Assembly: GCF_032854445.1 (NCBI RefSeq) | Contig: NC_088301.1 | Span: 48,789,116 to 48,853,115, forward strand | DNA from: Liolophura sinensis | Lineage: Eukaryota > Mollusca > Polyplacophora > Chitonida > Chitonidae | Direction of reading: 5' to 3' | DNA: 64,000 nucleotides | Shown: one piece after another, positions 23,124 to 53,619 of the stretch | How the letters are laid out: every line of letters begins with the position of its first letter | Numbering within the stretch: the first letter of the stretch is position 1 | Translations under genes and position numbers: made by a program | The notes under the pieces: generated by a model | Databases searched by the model: none | What the model was told of the DNA's origin: nothing | What the model saw: only the letters and a program-made list of their open reading frames with translations

Positions 23124-26100
23124 CAGGTTAGTTCCCAGCAATTTATCCTAATGGTTTATACAACAATGAACGGTTTGATTGTATATGCACATCAAGATTC
23201 TTAAAAAGATAAGCATAGAGGAAATGGTTTTAAGCGTTTAGACATAAACTGAACTACTGAATCGTCAAGCATCGTCTGCAGTCTTCTGTGCCCAGCTGTT
23301 CGAAAGTGTATTAACAGTTAAGCCCAGTATGAACTTTAGTCTGGACTGAAGTGCCATTATTTTTTATAAGGCCTAGATTGGTGTTTAGATTTTTGCCTGG
23401 CCCAATTTTTAATACACTTTTGAACAACTGAACCCTGAATAAGAAGGCTCTTTTTCGTAAATCAGTTCATCGACAGTGGTGACAATGGGAATTAGTAAAG
23501 TTGTACATATCGGGCAACATAATATATATTTTTCAGGGCAGGTTTCAGGAGCGATAGAGACATTACAGGGAATACTAGCTCCAAAACCCTAAATATCGTG
23601 ACAAAATTGAATCCAACTCCAATTAAATCCAGCTGTAAGCAAATAATTATTCCGCTTTCCTAATTGCCGAAGGGACAAGCTCTCGTCAATTAGTGACATC
23701 GGCAGCAGTGCTTGATCATGATTCATCCACCAGTGTGTCCGCACAATTACCAGCATGTTATCATCTATGTACTATAATTAAACGCATTTTCAATAAACCT
23801 AATTGCATTCTAGGCGAGCTTTGGAGTACTCATCATTGACGGCTGTAGTAACTGGTTAACAGAAGTCATAAGGTTGTATGTGCAAAACAAATTCTCGCCA
23901 GAGCTAATGAATTTTTCACTAAAGCAGATGAATGCTTAAAGGATATAGGAAAGGTACTATAAAACAATAGTATGGTTTTATGGAAACTCTTTTTAGGCTT
24001 AATTTATATTTCTTAATAACCCCTCTGTTTTATGCACATTTTCCGTCAGTGTTCGGAAGTATTCGGAAATGACGTCATCGATGAACATACTAGGAGCGGG
24101 GGACCAGCTTTAAACCATTTTTACGCCCCAAGAACAGAGCTGAGAATCTTTTTGTACTTTTTATGTGTTAGACCATATCTTATACTCCGTATTAAATAAT
24201 TACGTAAAGACCGAGCGTTTCGTGGATACTTTAAATCCAGCTCATATTGGCTTATCTAGGGAGGAGGTTTACGAGAAACACACCAGAGGGAAGTGGTTCT
24301 CTCCAGGATCTAATTAATAAATGAGCAAGACAATATGTGTTTCTGTTTCAGGATTGCGTGTATTGGCCGTTGACACTCCGACGGGTACATTTGAAGATGA
24401 AGTTCGTCTCAGACACGACTTATTTCACAACCACAGTGCTGCTATACGCCCCGTGCTCAACAAGTCCACCGTCACTGAGATAGATATGATGTATCACTTA
24501 CAAAGCATTGTTGATCTGGTATGTTTACATATACGTTCAATAGTTTTGCTGAGGTGTTTGAAAATATATGTACTTTTTACATTTTTGCATCGTTTTTATG
24601 TTATTTCTCATTAAAAGTGATAATATCATTGTCATGGTGCTAGGCAGTGTAATTTGCTACCATTTAAGCATTTTCGTGAACAGTTAGAATAATACCACAA
24701 CTGATGTAAATTGACAAAAGGACATATTTCACAGCTTGTGAGTGAACATTTACCAGCTATCACACTTTCGTCGCTCCCCTGGTTTTGCTCTCTATGCTGC
24801 ACGTCTTCTATGTTTTGAGTCAGTTATGGCTTTGTTTATTTGCTTGCCATTTTGTGTCGCTTTCAACATACGTACGGTCGTCTTACGCCAATAACTCCGG
24901 AGACCAGTCCCAATGTAAACATTTTCAAATTGAAGTCTTATTGGAACGCCGTGCCCAATGCCTCACATATCACGCGCTTCCTTGTCAAGGTATACTGACA
25001 CCTGGTCAAAATATTTGTAAATGCATAAATACTAACGGTTTACATGCCTCCTAGCAACATGGCTGAAGCAGAGTTAGGTAAAAAAATGCAATGATGTCAA
25101 TTGCAATTTATTACACATCACTGGTCTAGAAATACTCAAAATACTGTGTGGTCACATTTAACATACAATCACATACAAGGCATACTAAAGCTCCTGGCGA
25201 GCATCAAATTTGTGAGCATAGCGCGGAAGAGTTTGATGTCCAATTTTTTGATGACTCTTGAAGTTTTCCTTATTTTCCGATATTCTTCTGAGATGTTTAC
25301 ACTAAACCTAATTATAGACCGCAACTCAATATACACACTAACCATCACAGACCTATGGAAATTTAGGTGTCTGGATGCCTGAAAGTTAATTTCCAGTATA
25401 TTGTTTGTTCCAGGACGAAAGAAAACAGGTTTTGATGACATCGGGTTTCCTAAGTGTCGTAAGTGTTTTATAAGATACATACACAGGCTTTTTTATAAAC
25501 CCCTGGTGCCGTTTACGTACCTAAACGGAAAGTAGAAGTGCAGTCCCAACAGATGTACATGTATTAAGAACGTGCTAATGCATTTGGAAAATTCAGACTA
25601 AGCTGGTTGGTGACATAAAATAATGCTCATTTTACTTCAGAATGTCAATAAAATTCCTTCCAGTGTATCTAGTAGCGTTTCCCTTTTTCTTGTCTTACAT
25701 GACCTTTGCTTTTTTGTACCATAATTTAAGATGACACCTTTGTGAAATTCGGGAAAATCTTATATCAGCTTTGTATAAGTATTCTAAAGGATACAAATTA
25801 TTTTCTATACCTATTGTAGTATACAATTATATGCAGATCTTATTAAGATGTATTCTTTATCATGATCTATCCACCGCGTTAAACACACAGTATGTTGATG
25901 ATTTGCAATTTAAAAAAAAAACTTGTTTATATCCACCATCTCTGGATTTAAATGAAACTAAAATGTCAAAATGGTACATCTTACTTGGACACTACTTTAC
26001 ATATCTGTGCAAAGGAACCATCGGTCTCATATCACGTCGGCTTGACAAGCAACATACCGAAGGGCCCTTCATATATGGCGTGTTCATACTCGCGTTATAG

Positions 26101-29100
26101 AGTTTGCTAGATCGTATTTGTTATTATATAAGTATAATAATAATGTAAGTTATTATTAAAACTACTACATCAGCCATCACACTGAGTTTCCTAAGTTCTT
26201 CAGAATAATTTTCCAGTCTTATTTCGAAAAACCTGTGGTTACGACCTTTCTATACCTCACCTTGAATAAAATCTCCACGATGTGTATATACGAAAAGCAT
26301 CGAATTGAATCAAAATACAAGAAATACATTTATTTTTAATTATCAATAAAATGTGAAGAAGCTTGACATACTCCTTACAGCGCATGCGTCGCTCTCTACA
26401 TTTCGCTTTACATCGCTGAGACCCATGGAAAAGTTTGACCATTGGAGTCTGTGAGACGCACGTTGGCTCGTAGGCTTAGCCTCATCACTTGTGTCCTCAA
26501 GAGGAACTATTTAATCAGCATTCATTAATAAAATTGCTTTAGATTTTGGTTAGAATCATGTTGCTACATAAAGAGAATGTATGAGTATGAAGTATTATTA
26601 GAGACAACGGTTGAGACGGATTGTTTATGTTTTCTGACATAACTTCATGCCTCATCAACAGAGTGACCTCGGTGGTTGGTCAAGATTTCGGTACAAAATT
26701 TGCTATTTGTGGCAGTGGTGTAAAGCGAAAGGTAGAGAGCGACGGAGGCGCGGTAAGGAGCATGCAAGCTTGATATTGATTAAATTTACGGGGTTTGTGT
26801 CTTTGTGACATCATGGAAAACGTCTGACTGCTGCTCGTTACAATGATCCCGTCTTAGAGTGCATTCCATTAGTCCATATAACCGGCAGATTCAGTAGACA
26901 CTGGAGCACACAGTGTGACGTCCCAATGTTCGGGACGCCTCGTCAAATCGCGTGAGTTAAGATGCCACAATACCCGTTACCAGCTACATAGACACCAGTG
27001 GCGCCACTGGTCTCCTCCAGTGACCAATGGAAAGATACGTCGGTGGCCAATGTCACCCCCAGTGGACATCGGGAGCAAATGGGACAGACCCCTAATTTAT
27101 TACTTTTTAGGCCTAGTTCGTTAAGAAGTTGGTGGTAGTGATGAACGTAGTTTTGAAAATATGTCTTGCGATTATGACCCCGTATTGTTAATGACAACTT
27201 TTTTGCGAGTAGTATATATGTGTATGTCTAGACTATTAGTACGTTTTACCCATATCAGTTTAACTTTTGAGAAAAGTGGCCCACCCAGGGTAAGTCGAGA
27301 CGTGAGAGATACAGTGATATAGCGTGTAAATAATAGTTGAACCAGGAAACCAATTCCAACATTCGTATGCATCCATGGAGGCCATAGTGACATTATAAGA
27401 GAACTCTTACAGCATCGAGAGCAAAATCAGAGCAGCGACGGCAGTTTGAAATAGACAGATGGGAGCTAACCAATGTTCTCGTGGTGGTAGAACATTTTAA
27501 ACCTCCATCAATATTTTTCTCGATATAAATCTTTAATTGATATCCCCGTATTTCAGAAATAGAAATTTAAACCCATTCATTTAAACCGGACTTGGAGGGT
27601 AACTATAGACAATTGTATTCTCTTTATTTGCCTAGATAATTGTCGATGATTTCCCAAAGCGGGAAGTGTATATCTTAATATATCATCATCGACTGATCGA
27701 CTGTTACAACATTGTACTGACTACTGAAGTCATGTTCCACTAGACCAGGTCCCACCTCTAGTAATTCCACGCATCAAAAACTAACGTTAGTATTACATTA
27801 CGTCATACCAGTATCTACTGTCGCGATACAAGGGAGGTAATCTAGTGGAAGTTCATTAGATACAACTATATCAAAGATCGCCAGAAATCTGTACTTTTTT
27901 TTCTATTACTCACTGTAGAATTTAAGAAAATGAGAGTGAAGGCTTAAGAAGCAGTTGTAATCTTGATTGTTTTTTTTCAGTACTGTACACTTTTTTGTGT
28001 ACGACGTAGTCTGACATGATCACATGTACATACCACGAGGCCAGATATGTGTACAGTAACGCCAAATGTGAGATCCTTTGGTATATTGCTATCCAAACAT
28101 GGACAATTTACAACTCAGCATTGAAATTATTCCTTTTGTCGTAAAAACGCTGTGAAAGGAGAACTTGATGATCATTGTACAAGTCCAAAATATGTCATGC
28201 CGTCAGGACTGTCTGCTCCTTGAAATCTGTCAAAATCGTCATGTTACTTTTTCTGGTAGCAATGGAGTGACGAAACCCTCAAGTGGGATCCAGCAAAGTA
28301 TGGTGGACAGACGTTTGTATTGGCAAATCCAGATGACATATGGAAGCCCGATATAACCGTTATAAACGGGTGAGTTAAACACAACAATATTTTATTTTAA
28401 GAATTAATTCTCAGGGTGAAACTGTGACTGCCTCAACCAGGATCAATTCCGATCAGCTTGCCAAAACAGTTTGAATATCTTCATCTAAGTTGATGTTCTA
28501 AAATACGTTTAGAATAACAAATGTTTATGTGATGACCATGTTCGAGACAACAATAGTCAGTAGTTCTGTGGCTTTGGGTCTTATTCTGGCTACAGAATGT
28601 AGAATATTATGTCAGAAGCCGTGGAGGGCGAAGCCGTGCGAGAGTTGGGCGATGATAGTTCAAAATGCAAGCCCTCTACCGTAATACAATATCCAAAGTC
28701 AATTCCAGAAGATCACTTTCATCAATAGAATTATAGTATCACAATCTCTTACAAAATACATATATACTTTTAACAGAAATTACTTACCTTGAAGCGGGAT
28801 TAGTCAACAGTATCCATTGATGCTGGAAAAAGATAGGCTGAAACAAATTATTTAGAATCACCTACACATTTTACTGTTGGCATGACTGTATATATGAAAC
28901 GCAAGAAAGATCGACATCTGGTTGAGATTACTGATCTATTGATATGAAAAAAGAAGTTTCATTTCCTCTTCGAGCGCATTCGACAGTCTCTTCCTGTCCT
29001 TCGTCTTCTAGCTCCAGTAGATGGTAAGAAATAGTCAAACTCGTGTTTCCTTATCCGACTAACATTATTTAGTGCTTCACAAATAAGACCAAATAATTCT

Positions 29101-30661
29101 CCATGTATCGCTTAGGCTGCTTAGCCTGCTCCTGTACAGGGCCACTCTTTACGCATATTCAAATACTATTGTAGTTTTCATAGGTGGTAATGTTGGGTCT
29201 CAACTCTTGAAAAAGGATTTGTTCTTCGCCTCGTCATTTATATCCATTTCTATTTTGAGCTTGAATAGCGTACGTCACCAGAATATCCCATTAAGACCAT
29301 TCGCTTTGGCTTGCCTCACGTGACTCCATTGTTCGCCTTGTCATTGTGGGTTTTTCTTTTGTCTTATGTATTTATTCCAGAGCGAAGGACTTCATTTATG
29401 CTCGCAACTTAAAGTTTCTTGTTGAGCTGAAGTGGACGGGTAGAACGGATTGGTCTCCAGCCTCCATGTTCGAGACAACCTGTCCAGTGGATGTCACTTT
29501 GTACCCTTTCGATACTCAGACTTGTGAGATCCTCATAGCCTGTTGGATGTACAATTACAAGACCATAAAGATGACTCCTAGGAACTCATCAAACATACTG
29601 TACTTCGGCGAGAGCGGAGAATGGATCTTCAGCAGTTCCAAGGCCAAGTATGATTTGGTGGAGTACAACGGCAGTAATTTCAGCGTTGCTCGTATTTCTT
29701 TCACATTCCAACGACGACGAGCGTTTTACGTTATAAATGTGATTGTGCCGGTCCTGTGTCTGTCTCTGCTCAATACCTTGGTGTTTCTGGTTCCGCCAGA
29801 GTCCGGAGAGAAAATGTCCCTCTCCATTACCGTGGTTTTGGCCTACTCAGTCTATCTCTCCATCGTCAGCGCTGACATGCCTGGAACGTCAAACAGCGTA
29901 TCATATCTAGGTAACGAAAATTCGTATATGGTTAGCAAGTTTAAAGAAGACGTCCTTTTTGCTAATTCAAGGCCATATTTTACGTCCTTAAAATACAAAG
30001 ACGCATATAGCAAAACGTTGTCATTCAAGCTTTACTTTATATACTCCTTCATATGTTACAAAATTCGCTCCCATGGTTGGCACATGTGTGGGTTTTGGAA
30101 ACAAATTCTTCAAGCAGAAGCAGATGCAGGTCTAACTAACTTCATAATCCACCGATAAGTAATGGTTTTCAACGCTGAGAATACTCTGTCTATGTACAAT
30201 TCAATTCATATTTTTCCATTGCATTTAAAGCCATACTCATGTGATAGATATACTCACGCTGATTTCGACATTATAACTGGTCACTTTTCACTGTGCATAT
30301 CTACTTGTGGAAAATGAAAACGTTCATTCACATTTTATTCTGTGTTTTTCTTGCAGCCATATACCTCATATTTGTTCTCGTGATGGGCATGATCGCAGTG
30401 TTTATGTCAGCATTTGTGCTGTGGATATTCCATGCAAAAGCCAGACAACTTGATGAGAAACACAGACATTTTTCTCTGAGATCCTGTTCTTCACAACATG
30501 AAGAAAATAGGACTCTCTCGGATACGGACCATCGCCATATACTTACAGACAGAGCCAAGTACATCCAACTGACAACCAAAATTGACAGGCTATCGTTTTG
30601 GTCATTCTTGGCTCTTACTCTTGCAGGGTTCATCACTTTAATGGCTCTACTTCTGTCCTAG
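23078..30661 (+). CDS. Nicotinic-receptor-like Cys-loop channel subunit, copy 4 (complete, six exons, older paralogue)
   Basis: Predicted exons are 23078-23126, 24352-24518, 25414-25458, 28260-28369, 29381-29910 and 30357-30661. Exon 5 is 530 bases (one codon shorter than copies 2 and 3), the rest match, and all junctions have GT/AG ends, giving 401 residues. The signal peptide begins MRSSTFLEQLC. Differences cluster in exon 4 (QWSDETLKW, GGQTFVLAN) and the middle of exon 5 (ACWMYNYKTIKMTPRNSSN), where a Cys replaces Ser next to the loop B Trp. The Cys-loop, GEKMS at the start of M2, the M2 core and M3 are kept, and again there is no vicinal Cys pair. Exon 2 and the 3' part of exon 5 are almost identical to the other copies even at silent sites, while introns 1-4 do not resemble theirs. 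It looks functional and is likely a distinct subunit with altered ligand preference, which is an inference. Confidence 0.9.
24640..24800 (+). repeat. R1 repeat fragment in intron 2 of copy 4
   Basis: It carries CAGCTATCACACTTTCGTCG and CCTGGTTTTGCTCTCTATGC, the first-half motif of R1, preceded by GAACAGTTAGAATAATACC, which also matches the segment before the motif near 7680. Confidence 0.45.
26359..26771. repeat. Inverted repeat pair in intron 3 of copy 4 (MITE-like)
   Basis: The left arm, 26359-26411, contains AAGCTTGACATACTCCTTAC and CGTCGCTCTCTACATTTCGC. The right arm, 26720-26771, is its imperfect reverse complement. The arms are about 52 bases long and separated by about 310 bases without coding capacity. 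The layout fits a non-autonomous DNA transposon or fold-back element. Confidence 0.55.
26994..27011. repeat. 18-bp perfect palindrome in intron 3 of copy 4
   Basis: ACCAGTGGCGCCACTGGT reads the same on both strands. Partial echoes of CCAGTG lie 10 to 60 bases downstream. Confidence 0.7.
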
Positions 30662-31429
30662 GCTAATTGTTATGTTTGTATGGATAAATAATTAGTAGTT
30701 CCATCGCTTATCATCCGCCGACGGTCTAAACGCGAATGTGTAATGGGCGAATAACTCTGGCAGACCTGTACAAAATTTGTGGCGTCAGTACAGATACAGT
30801 GCTTGCCTATCACAGTGACTGTATATAAGAAACAGCATCAAGGTCAACTAACATAAACATCGAAATACTACGAGATCTAATGTACGATTTACATGCTTGA
30901 AATGTGGGCGCATATTCATATATGAATGTTAACCATCCACCAACCACATGTTATGTACCGAAGCATATTTTAAAACCAGTATGTACCGTTCATATACCGT
31001 GCAGACATGATATGTTATAACGCATTATGTACATGTAACTTTTCGACGACAAAGTATAAATGTAATAGATTTATAGGAAACCACTAGCTCTCCAGATAGT
31101 ACATCTTAACTGGACCTATATTTGTGCAAATATCGAAATGGTTTTCTCTCTCGCAGACTTTAGGACAAGAGGGATAGTTTCAATTTTGACATTGTAAATT
31201 ATCCTTACTTGGACAGCAATACACCGAAGTTCCCTGCATATGACGTGTTCATATATCTCGCCTTGTAACATTTGTTAGATCCTGTGTGTTATGTGACGAT
31301 TTCATTCAACGTGACAAGTTATTACTGCAAAAACTAGTGTTACAGGTTATTCCATCAAACCGTGGCCTGGGTCGACATATTCATCGTGTTGAATTAGATC
31401 GCCGCGATGGGCATATGAACAGTTGGAGA

Positions 31430-31725
31430 TATGAACAGTTGGATATATGAACAGTTGCATTCGAAGTGCAACTGAGATACATGTTTTATTAATGACAACT
31501 TATAGCATGGTACACGCTTTGAATACTGATTTCACTCAGTCGCCTAGAACATTTCTTTTGACTACTTCTAATTATATTATTCCGTCCTATTTTTGTACTT
31601 TATATACTTTCTTAGTTTTTTTGATACTTTGTGTGAAATTAGTTCGTTTTTAGAATTGGCCTTGCGATATTGACCTGGAACGTCCATCTTGGTTGATGGC
31701 TGGAATACGAATGTCTGTTTCGACG
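31430..31725 (-). repeat. R1 repeat, second-half copy
   Basis: Read in reverse it matches the second half of the 20590-21060 copy: GTCGAAACAGACATTCGTAT, GATGGACGTTCCAGGTCAAT, a GTATATAAAGTA block and TTGCACTTCGAATGCAACTG. A shorter relative lies at 32275-32375. Confidence 0.5.
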
Positions 31726-32544
31726 CATAGCTCTTTATACCTCGATATAAATGAAAAGGCATCTTGCTTTGAAAATATTTGTTTTTGATCATTTTTGCAA
31801 TTGGTTCATGTGAAAACAGGTCTAGATCTGCCAAAAGAGGTGCGCAAGTGGCGCCGTTGGCAAAGGGTATCTCCAAATTTCACAGAGATATTATTTATCA
31901 TAATTTCTAGCAATTCAGTAAATAATGATACACTGCATGAATGGTAAGATATACAAATGTTAGACCTATAAATAAAGCTTTATTGCTTTAGACGTTAATT
32001 TAACGATTCACTGCTTTAGTGAACACCGATACAATCAACGATGAAATTTTGTCCATTAAATGTTTGTGAGGAAACAGAGCAAAAAAATCACAGGGGAATG
32101 AGTCTTGGAATATGTGTTTGCGCGTCCAGTTCTTCTGTGAGACCTTGAGTTCTTGGGGATCCACATGCAGTTAACTCACGAATTTTGTGAGACGGCATTA
32201 CAGTACTTATTCCAAAATGACTGGAAAACTGTTGAGAGCTTCTCTTCGCATGATTCCTTCCTAGTTTCATACTCCATAGTTCTTTGGTGGTTTGTGTTTT
32301 GGGAACTGGCTTTGCTATTATTGATCTGGAAAGTCCTTATTGGTTGGCGGCTGGTATACGAATGTCAGTATCATTGATTTACTACACATGGATTTACTGC
32401 TTGTAAAGTTTCCAAGACAAATGACCACCATGAAAGAAACTTCATGTAGTAGCCAGCAAATCGTTCACCAGCGACTTCTAATACATTGCTGTTAACATCA
32501 GTATTTCACTTTTATCTAATTCTCCTTTGATGCTAGGGATGGAT

Positions 32545-32850
32545 AAGTTGCCACTTATTTAATTTACATAAACAACCGGAATAATATCTAAACTGATAAA
32601 AATTTGTCAACTGTGTGGCTGTCGTCGATGCCCTGCTTTTGCTCTCCATGCTGTAATCTTGTGTATTGTATCTGACATCATTGTGGTCTGATAGTCATAA
32701 CGTTACACCATGAAATAGAATACCATGTAGCTGTCAAAAGATGGAACATCCTGTCTCGTTACAGTGCATGCGTAACTTATCAACCAGTCTTTGCATTGTC
32801 AACTTAATATAATAAAAGACAGTAAAACCAGAGCAGAGATGACAGTGTGA
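32545..32850. repeat. R1-like inverted motif pair
   Basis: A sense first-half motif (GTCGTCGATGCCCTGCTTTTG) near 32625 faces an antisense one (AAAACCAGAGCAGAGATGAC) near 32825, about 200 bases apart. This resembles the inverted pairs in intron 4 of copies 2 and 3. Confidence 0.4.
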
Positions 32851-33124
32851 TACCCAATGCAAAAGCATCATTTTGAATGACCAACATATGCCCCGTTTAA
32901 ATCTATACTCACATTATAGGTAAATGTATTTTTAACATACTACAGAACAATCATAAACCTTTATAGGAAGGCAGGTAAAGTTTACCGAGCTTATTTTTCA
33001 GCTGTTTTCTCTTGGTATCTGATCTACACCAAGATAATTTTTGGTTATCATAATTAGCATAATATAGGCCGAATGAAATAACATCGTTTTCAAACTGTAT
33101 GGTCTTACTGCACTCATTTATATC

Positions 33125-33370
33125 GTTTATTTATTTATTTTATTTGCGTTTTACACTGTACGCAATAGTATTGCCCTTATACGACGGCGGCCAGCATTAT
33201 GTTAGAGGAAACCGGGAATAGCCCAGGGGAAACTCACAACCAGCCGCAGGTACGTATACGTACGGCCGGAGATTAAGCTGGACTTGAACTCACAGCGATC
33301 GCATTGGCGAGAGACTTCTGGATCATAGATCTGAGTTTTCACGCTAACCACTAGGCCACGGATGGCCTCT
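33125..33370 (-). repeat. Full-length tRNA-derived SINE
   Basis: On the minus strand the element starts with a tRNA-like head. The A-box-like TGGCCTAGTGGTTAGCG lies at 33342-33358 and the B-box-like GAGTTCAAGTCC at 33280-33291. The body seen in the other copies follows (CCTCTAACATAATGCTGGCC), then a CAAATAAAATAAATAAATAA tail at 33125-33147. The internal polymerase III promoter boxes and A-rich tail identify it as a SINE. It is the only copy in the window with the head preserved. Confidence 0.85.
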
Positions 33371-35128
33371 TCATAAAAATATATAATGTCGCCTCATCCA
33401 CTTATCACATCAAATAGACCATAAATGGCACGTGACCTATACACAGTCACAGAATGTAGACATTGGGTCGATTAGCGCCAATCAAAGAATCACTGTTGGA
33501 ATTTGCAAGGGATTGAAGTCCAGACTCGAGTCAATATACGGTATTCTTTTATATTACAAAACGGACGTTCCACGATTGAGGAAATAACTCCTAAAGAATC
33601 TATTTACGAATTTATACGTGTGTTCTTTGGCACAAGGTTACGGTGGATAGTTTCGTGAATAAAGCAATTCAAGTCCTCTTTGATTTGCTTAAACATCTCA
33701 AGTCCAATGGATCTATTTTATTTCCGGATATATACCATTACCTGAAGGACCATTACAAAAGAAGAAAATAACTTTCCTTGTGACATAACAACGCAGTAAC
33801 GCAGTATCACTTACATCCAAGGGTCTGACTGTAGAAATAACCATCCGTATAAACAAAATGGACCAAAAAGGAGTGGATGTTTTAAACAACAGCAACGAAA
33901 CACTGGTGCTCATATTTATTTACAAATTATTGTTAGTATCCTTCAGTACCTCACATAGACATCTCCAATTTCTGTGAAGTAACACAATGCTGTTTAGCTA
34001 ACTGAAAAAAGAACTGCGGCAAGTCCCCAAGATCTGGCAGAGTTTCGTCGCCAAAGACAGTTCCTTTGTTGCTATACGAGTTTTCATAACACCTTATCTG
34101 ATATATAAACATGTTATGTAGAAATTCGACACGAATAATTTATCAAAAGAGGAAATAGCATTTCTCTTCTGTGTTCATCATGTAGCACGTTTTACTCCAC
34201 AATTTAAAGGTCATGCAGACTGTTTTCCGTGGCCAATGTTTAAAAGGTTTAAAACATATAGTATTCCTTAAATCTTAAACTTAGACATTGATATAATGCT
34301 GTCACAAATATATAAATATATTACGTTCAAACAGACTGACTTTGACACCAACGGAACTGCATTATAATGGCAATAGTACAATTTGTAAAGGTGAACTTCA
34401 TTAAAATGAGAAGGAAAAGACATTCAGGTTCTACTCTCTTAATGCATCAAGTGTATTAAATGCGATCAAATCTTAGTAAAAAAGCTACGGACAAAATAAT
34501 TAAAGGTTGGTAAAATAGTCACTCCTCCCACAAATAAACTTTAGAATAAACTATTGATATGAAAGTACTATATACTCTTCGACATGTTTTAGTAAGAGCT
34601 GAGCTTGTTCGTCGAGAACAACCTTAAACATCCCAGTTGCCGTAAAACAGCTTTGGAACCTTCCTCTAAACACTGTCTAAACATCGGCAGTCATAGTACA
34701 TAACCAATTGTTTAAATTGGCATGTGAATGCCACAAACCTATATGGAGCCAGAAATATCAGGACAACGTGGAATCTAAATTCATGAGATGTATTTCGGGT
34801 GTGTATCACTCATTCCTACATCATCCTTGGTCCAGCTATGAAACCTCTACGCGCTATGAATCAGGTGATTCTGTTGTCTATATACCGATATAAATTACTC
34901 GTGTAAAATGCGCTGTGACTCCATGCCTTTAGTATGTGTCACTACACGATTTTATATAACATAATATGATAATCTTTCCATGTCTACATCGATATACAGC
35001 CCCACTGAGTTCCGCGCTCACTTTAGAACGTCTTGTCCTGAATCCAGCGGAGAATCCACGCCACTTCCCTTGCTACTTTCTTGTTGATCATATACATCGA
35101 TTTTTCATCGATAATCGTCTTGGGGTAT

Positions 35129-52262
<17,134 letters not shown>

Positions 52263-53619
52263 GGTATACAAGAGAGACAGAGCCTCACATCCTCGTTTCT
52301 TGAACGGTTCTCTTAATTGGTCTACACTTCATCTCTGTAAAGTTTCGCCGCCAGACGTTGTCGAAGTACGAGTCTCGGATAGTTTGCTAGCCTGTCACTA
52401 CAAGCGGTAAACTTGTTGAAAGAAATATAATTCATCGCAATTTTATCGCCTTATAATGGGGGCTGCGATTGGTTGACTGAGACTTCTCAGCTCGGCTCGC
52501 CAGAAGACATCACATTTGATTGGCTGTTCGGGACAGTGAACGGAGACGATATATGCCTTCTTGTTTTCCGTGGGTCTCTGTGGTACGGTGGGCCATGCAG
52601 GGTATCTTGTGGAAGTGTTGTCATCCGTATACTTCTCCCTCGCCCGCGCAGGTAACCGGGGTGGCCCGGTGAAACTGGTGTACCTGTGCCGCTGAGAAAA
52701 CACAGAAACTTCGGGAGAAAAGACGAACAAAATTAGCCTTCCATGCCTGAAGTATAGTCTTAATCCCACGGTGTTAATAGCAATAATAATAATAATATAA
52801 TGCCTTAGTTTTTAGCGTTTTTAACTTAGGTTTCATGTGGTCTTTAGATCACACTCCCTATCACTGACACTCGCCTATTTCTCTTTTATATGAATAACCA
52901 GACCAATATTACAGTGCAGGTGATAGAGTCCTGAGGTTAAACGCGATATCTCACTGGTGTGCGATCGAGCTTCGTCAATGAGCTCTAACTGCATTACTTG
53001 GAGCCTTTTACGTTACACAAACGTGCTCTTTGCACGGACTGTGTAGAGAGATACCAGGCATTGTCCTCAGGTAGGTCGACAGCGGGGAGTTAAGAAAGCG
53101 ATCGGCTTGCTGAGGGTGGAAAGTGCCAGTTTAACTAAAATACCCGCTTATCCAATTCCGTCACCGCCTTAAAAACCCGTTACCATTCTTTTTCGTCAAA
53201 GTATTGTTACACGTTTACACTGTTTTGCTCTTTTAAAGTCGCCTAATCTCCGCGAGAGAAGCAATTACGGAATCCTCGACTTGTCCTCAGTCATTACCTA
53301 AGGTGTTTAACGGCCACAAAATGAAGACTTAGGCGGGAAACTCAAAGAAAATTAGACCACCAGGTAGAGACACTCGACGACCTCAGTGACACTTCTGTTA
53401 ACGGCCTCCTCGCAGTAACTGCTGCTTTGTTCATGTTGTCAATTGTAGCAAATTAACCAAAACTTGCTTGATTTAATCCATTATACCGTATCTATTCATG
53501 TCTTGACGTGTTTCTAGCAGACACACCTTCTGTGATACCCTCGTGGTATGGTAAACTTTAATTCATCCACCTATCACAATACAAGTTAAACAATATTCCC
53601 TAAATATGTCACACATACA

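Larger units (their letters stand above)
30662..35128. other. Intergenic region between receptor copy 4 and the Wnt16 3' end
   Basis: No gene is supported here. It contains a triple 17-18 base tandem repeat (about 31417-31457, core ATATGAACAGTTG), R1 fragments at 31430-31725, 32275-32375 and 32545-32850, and a full-length SINE at 33125-33370. The two flanking genes converge on it, so the 3' untranslated regions of both should lie within it. A minus-strand AATAAA at about 33918-33923 is one weak candidate poly(A) signal for the Wnt gene. Confidence 0.6.

Noticed and set aside
52443-52769. Open frame of 108 codons upstream of Wnt16
   Set aside because: No domain or family resemblance, no supporting splice structure, and it overlaps the likely Wnt16 promoter region.
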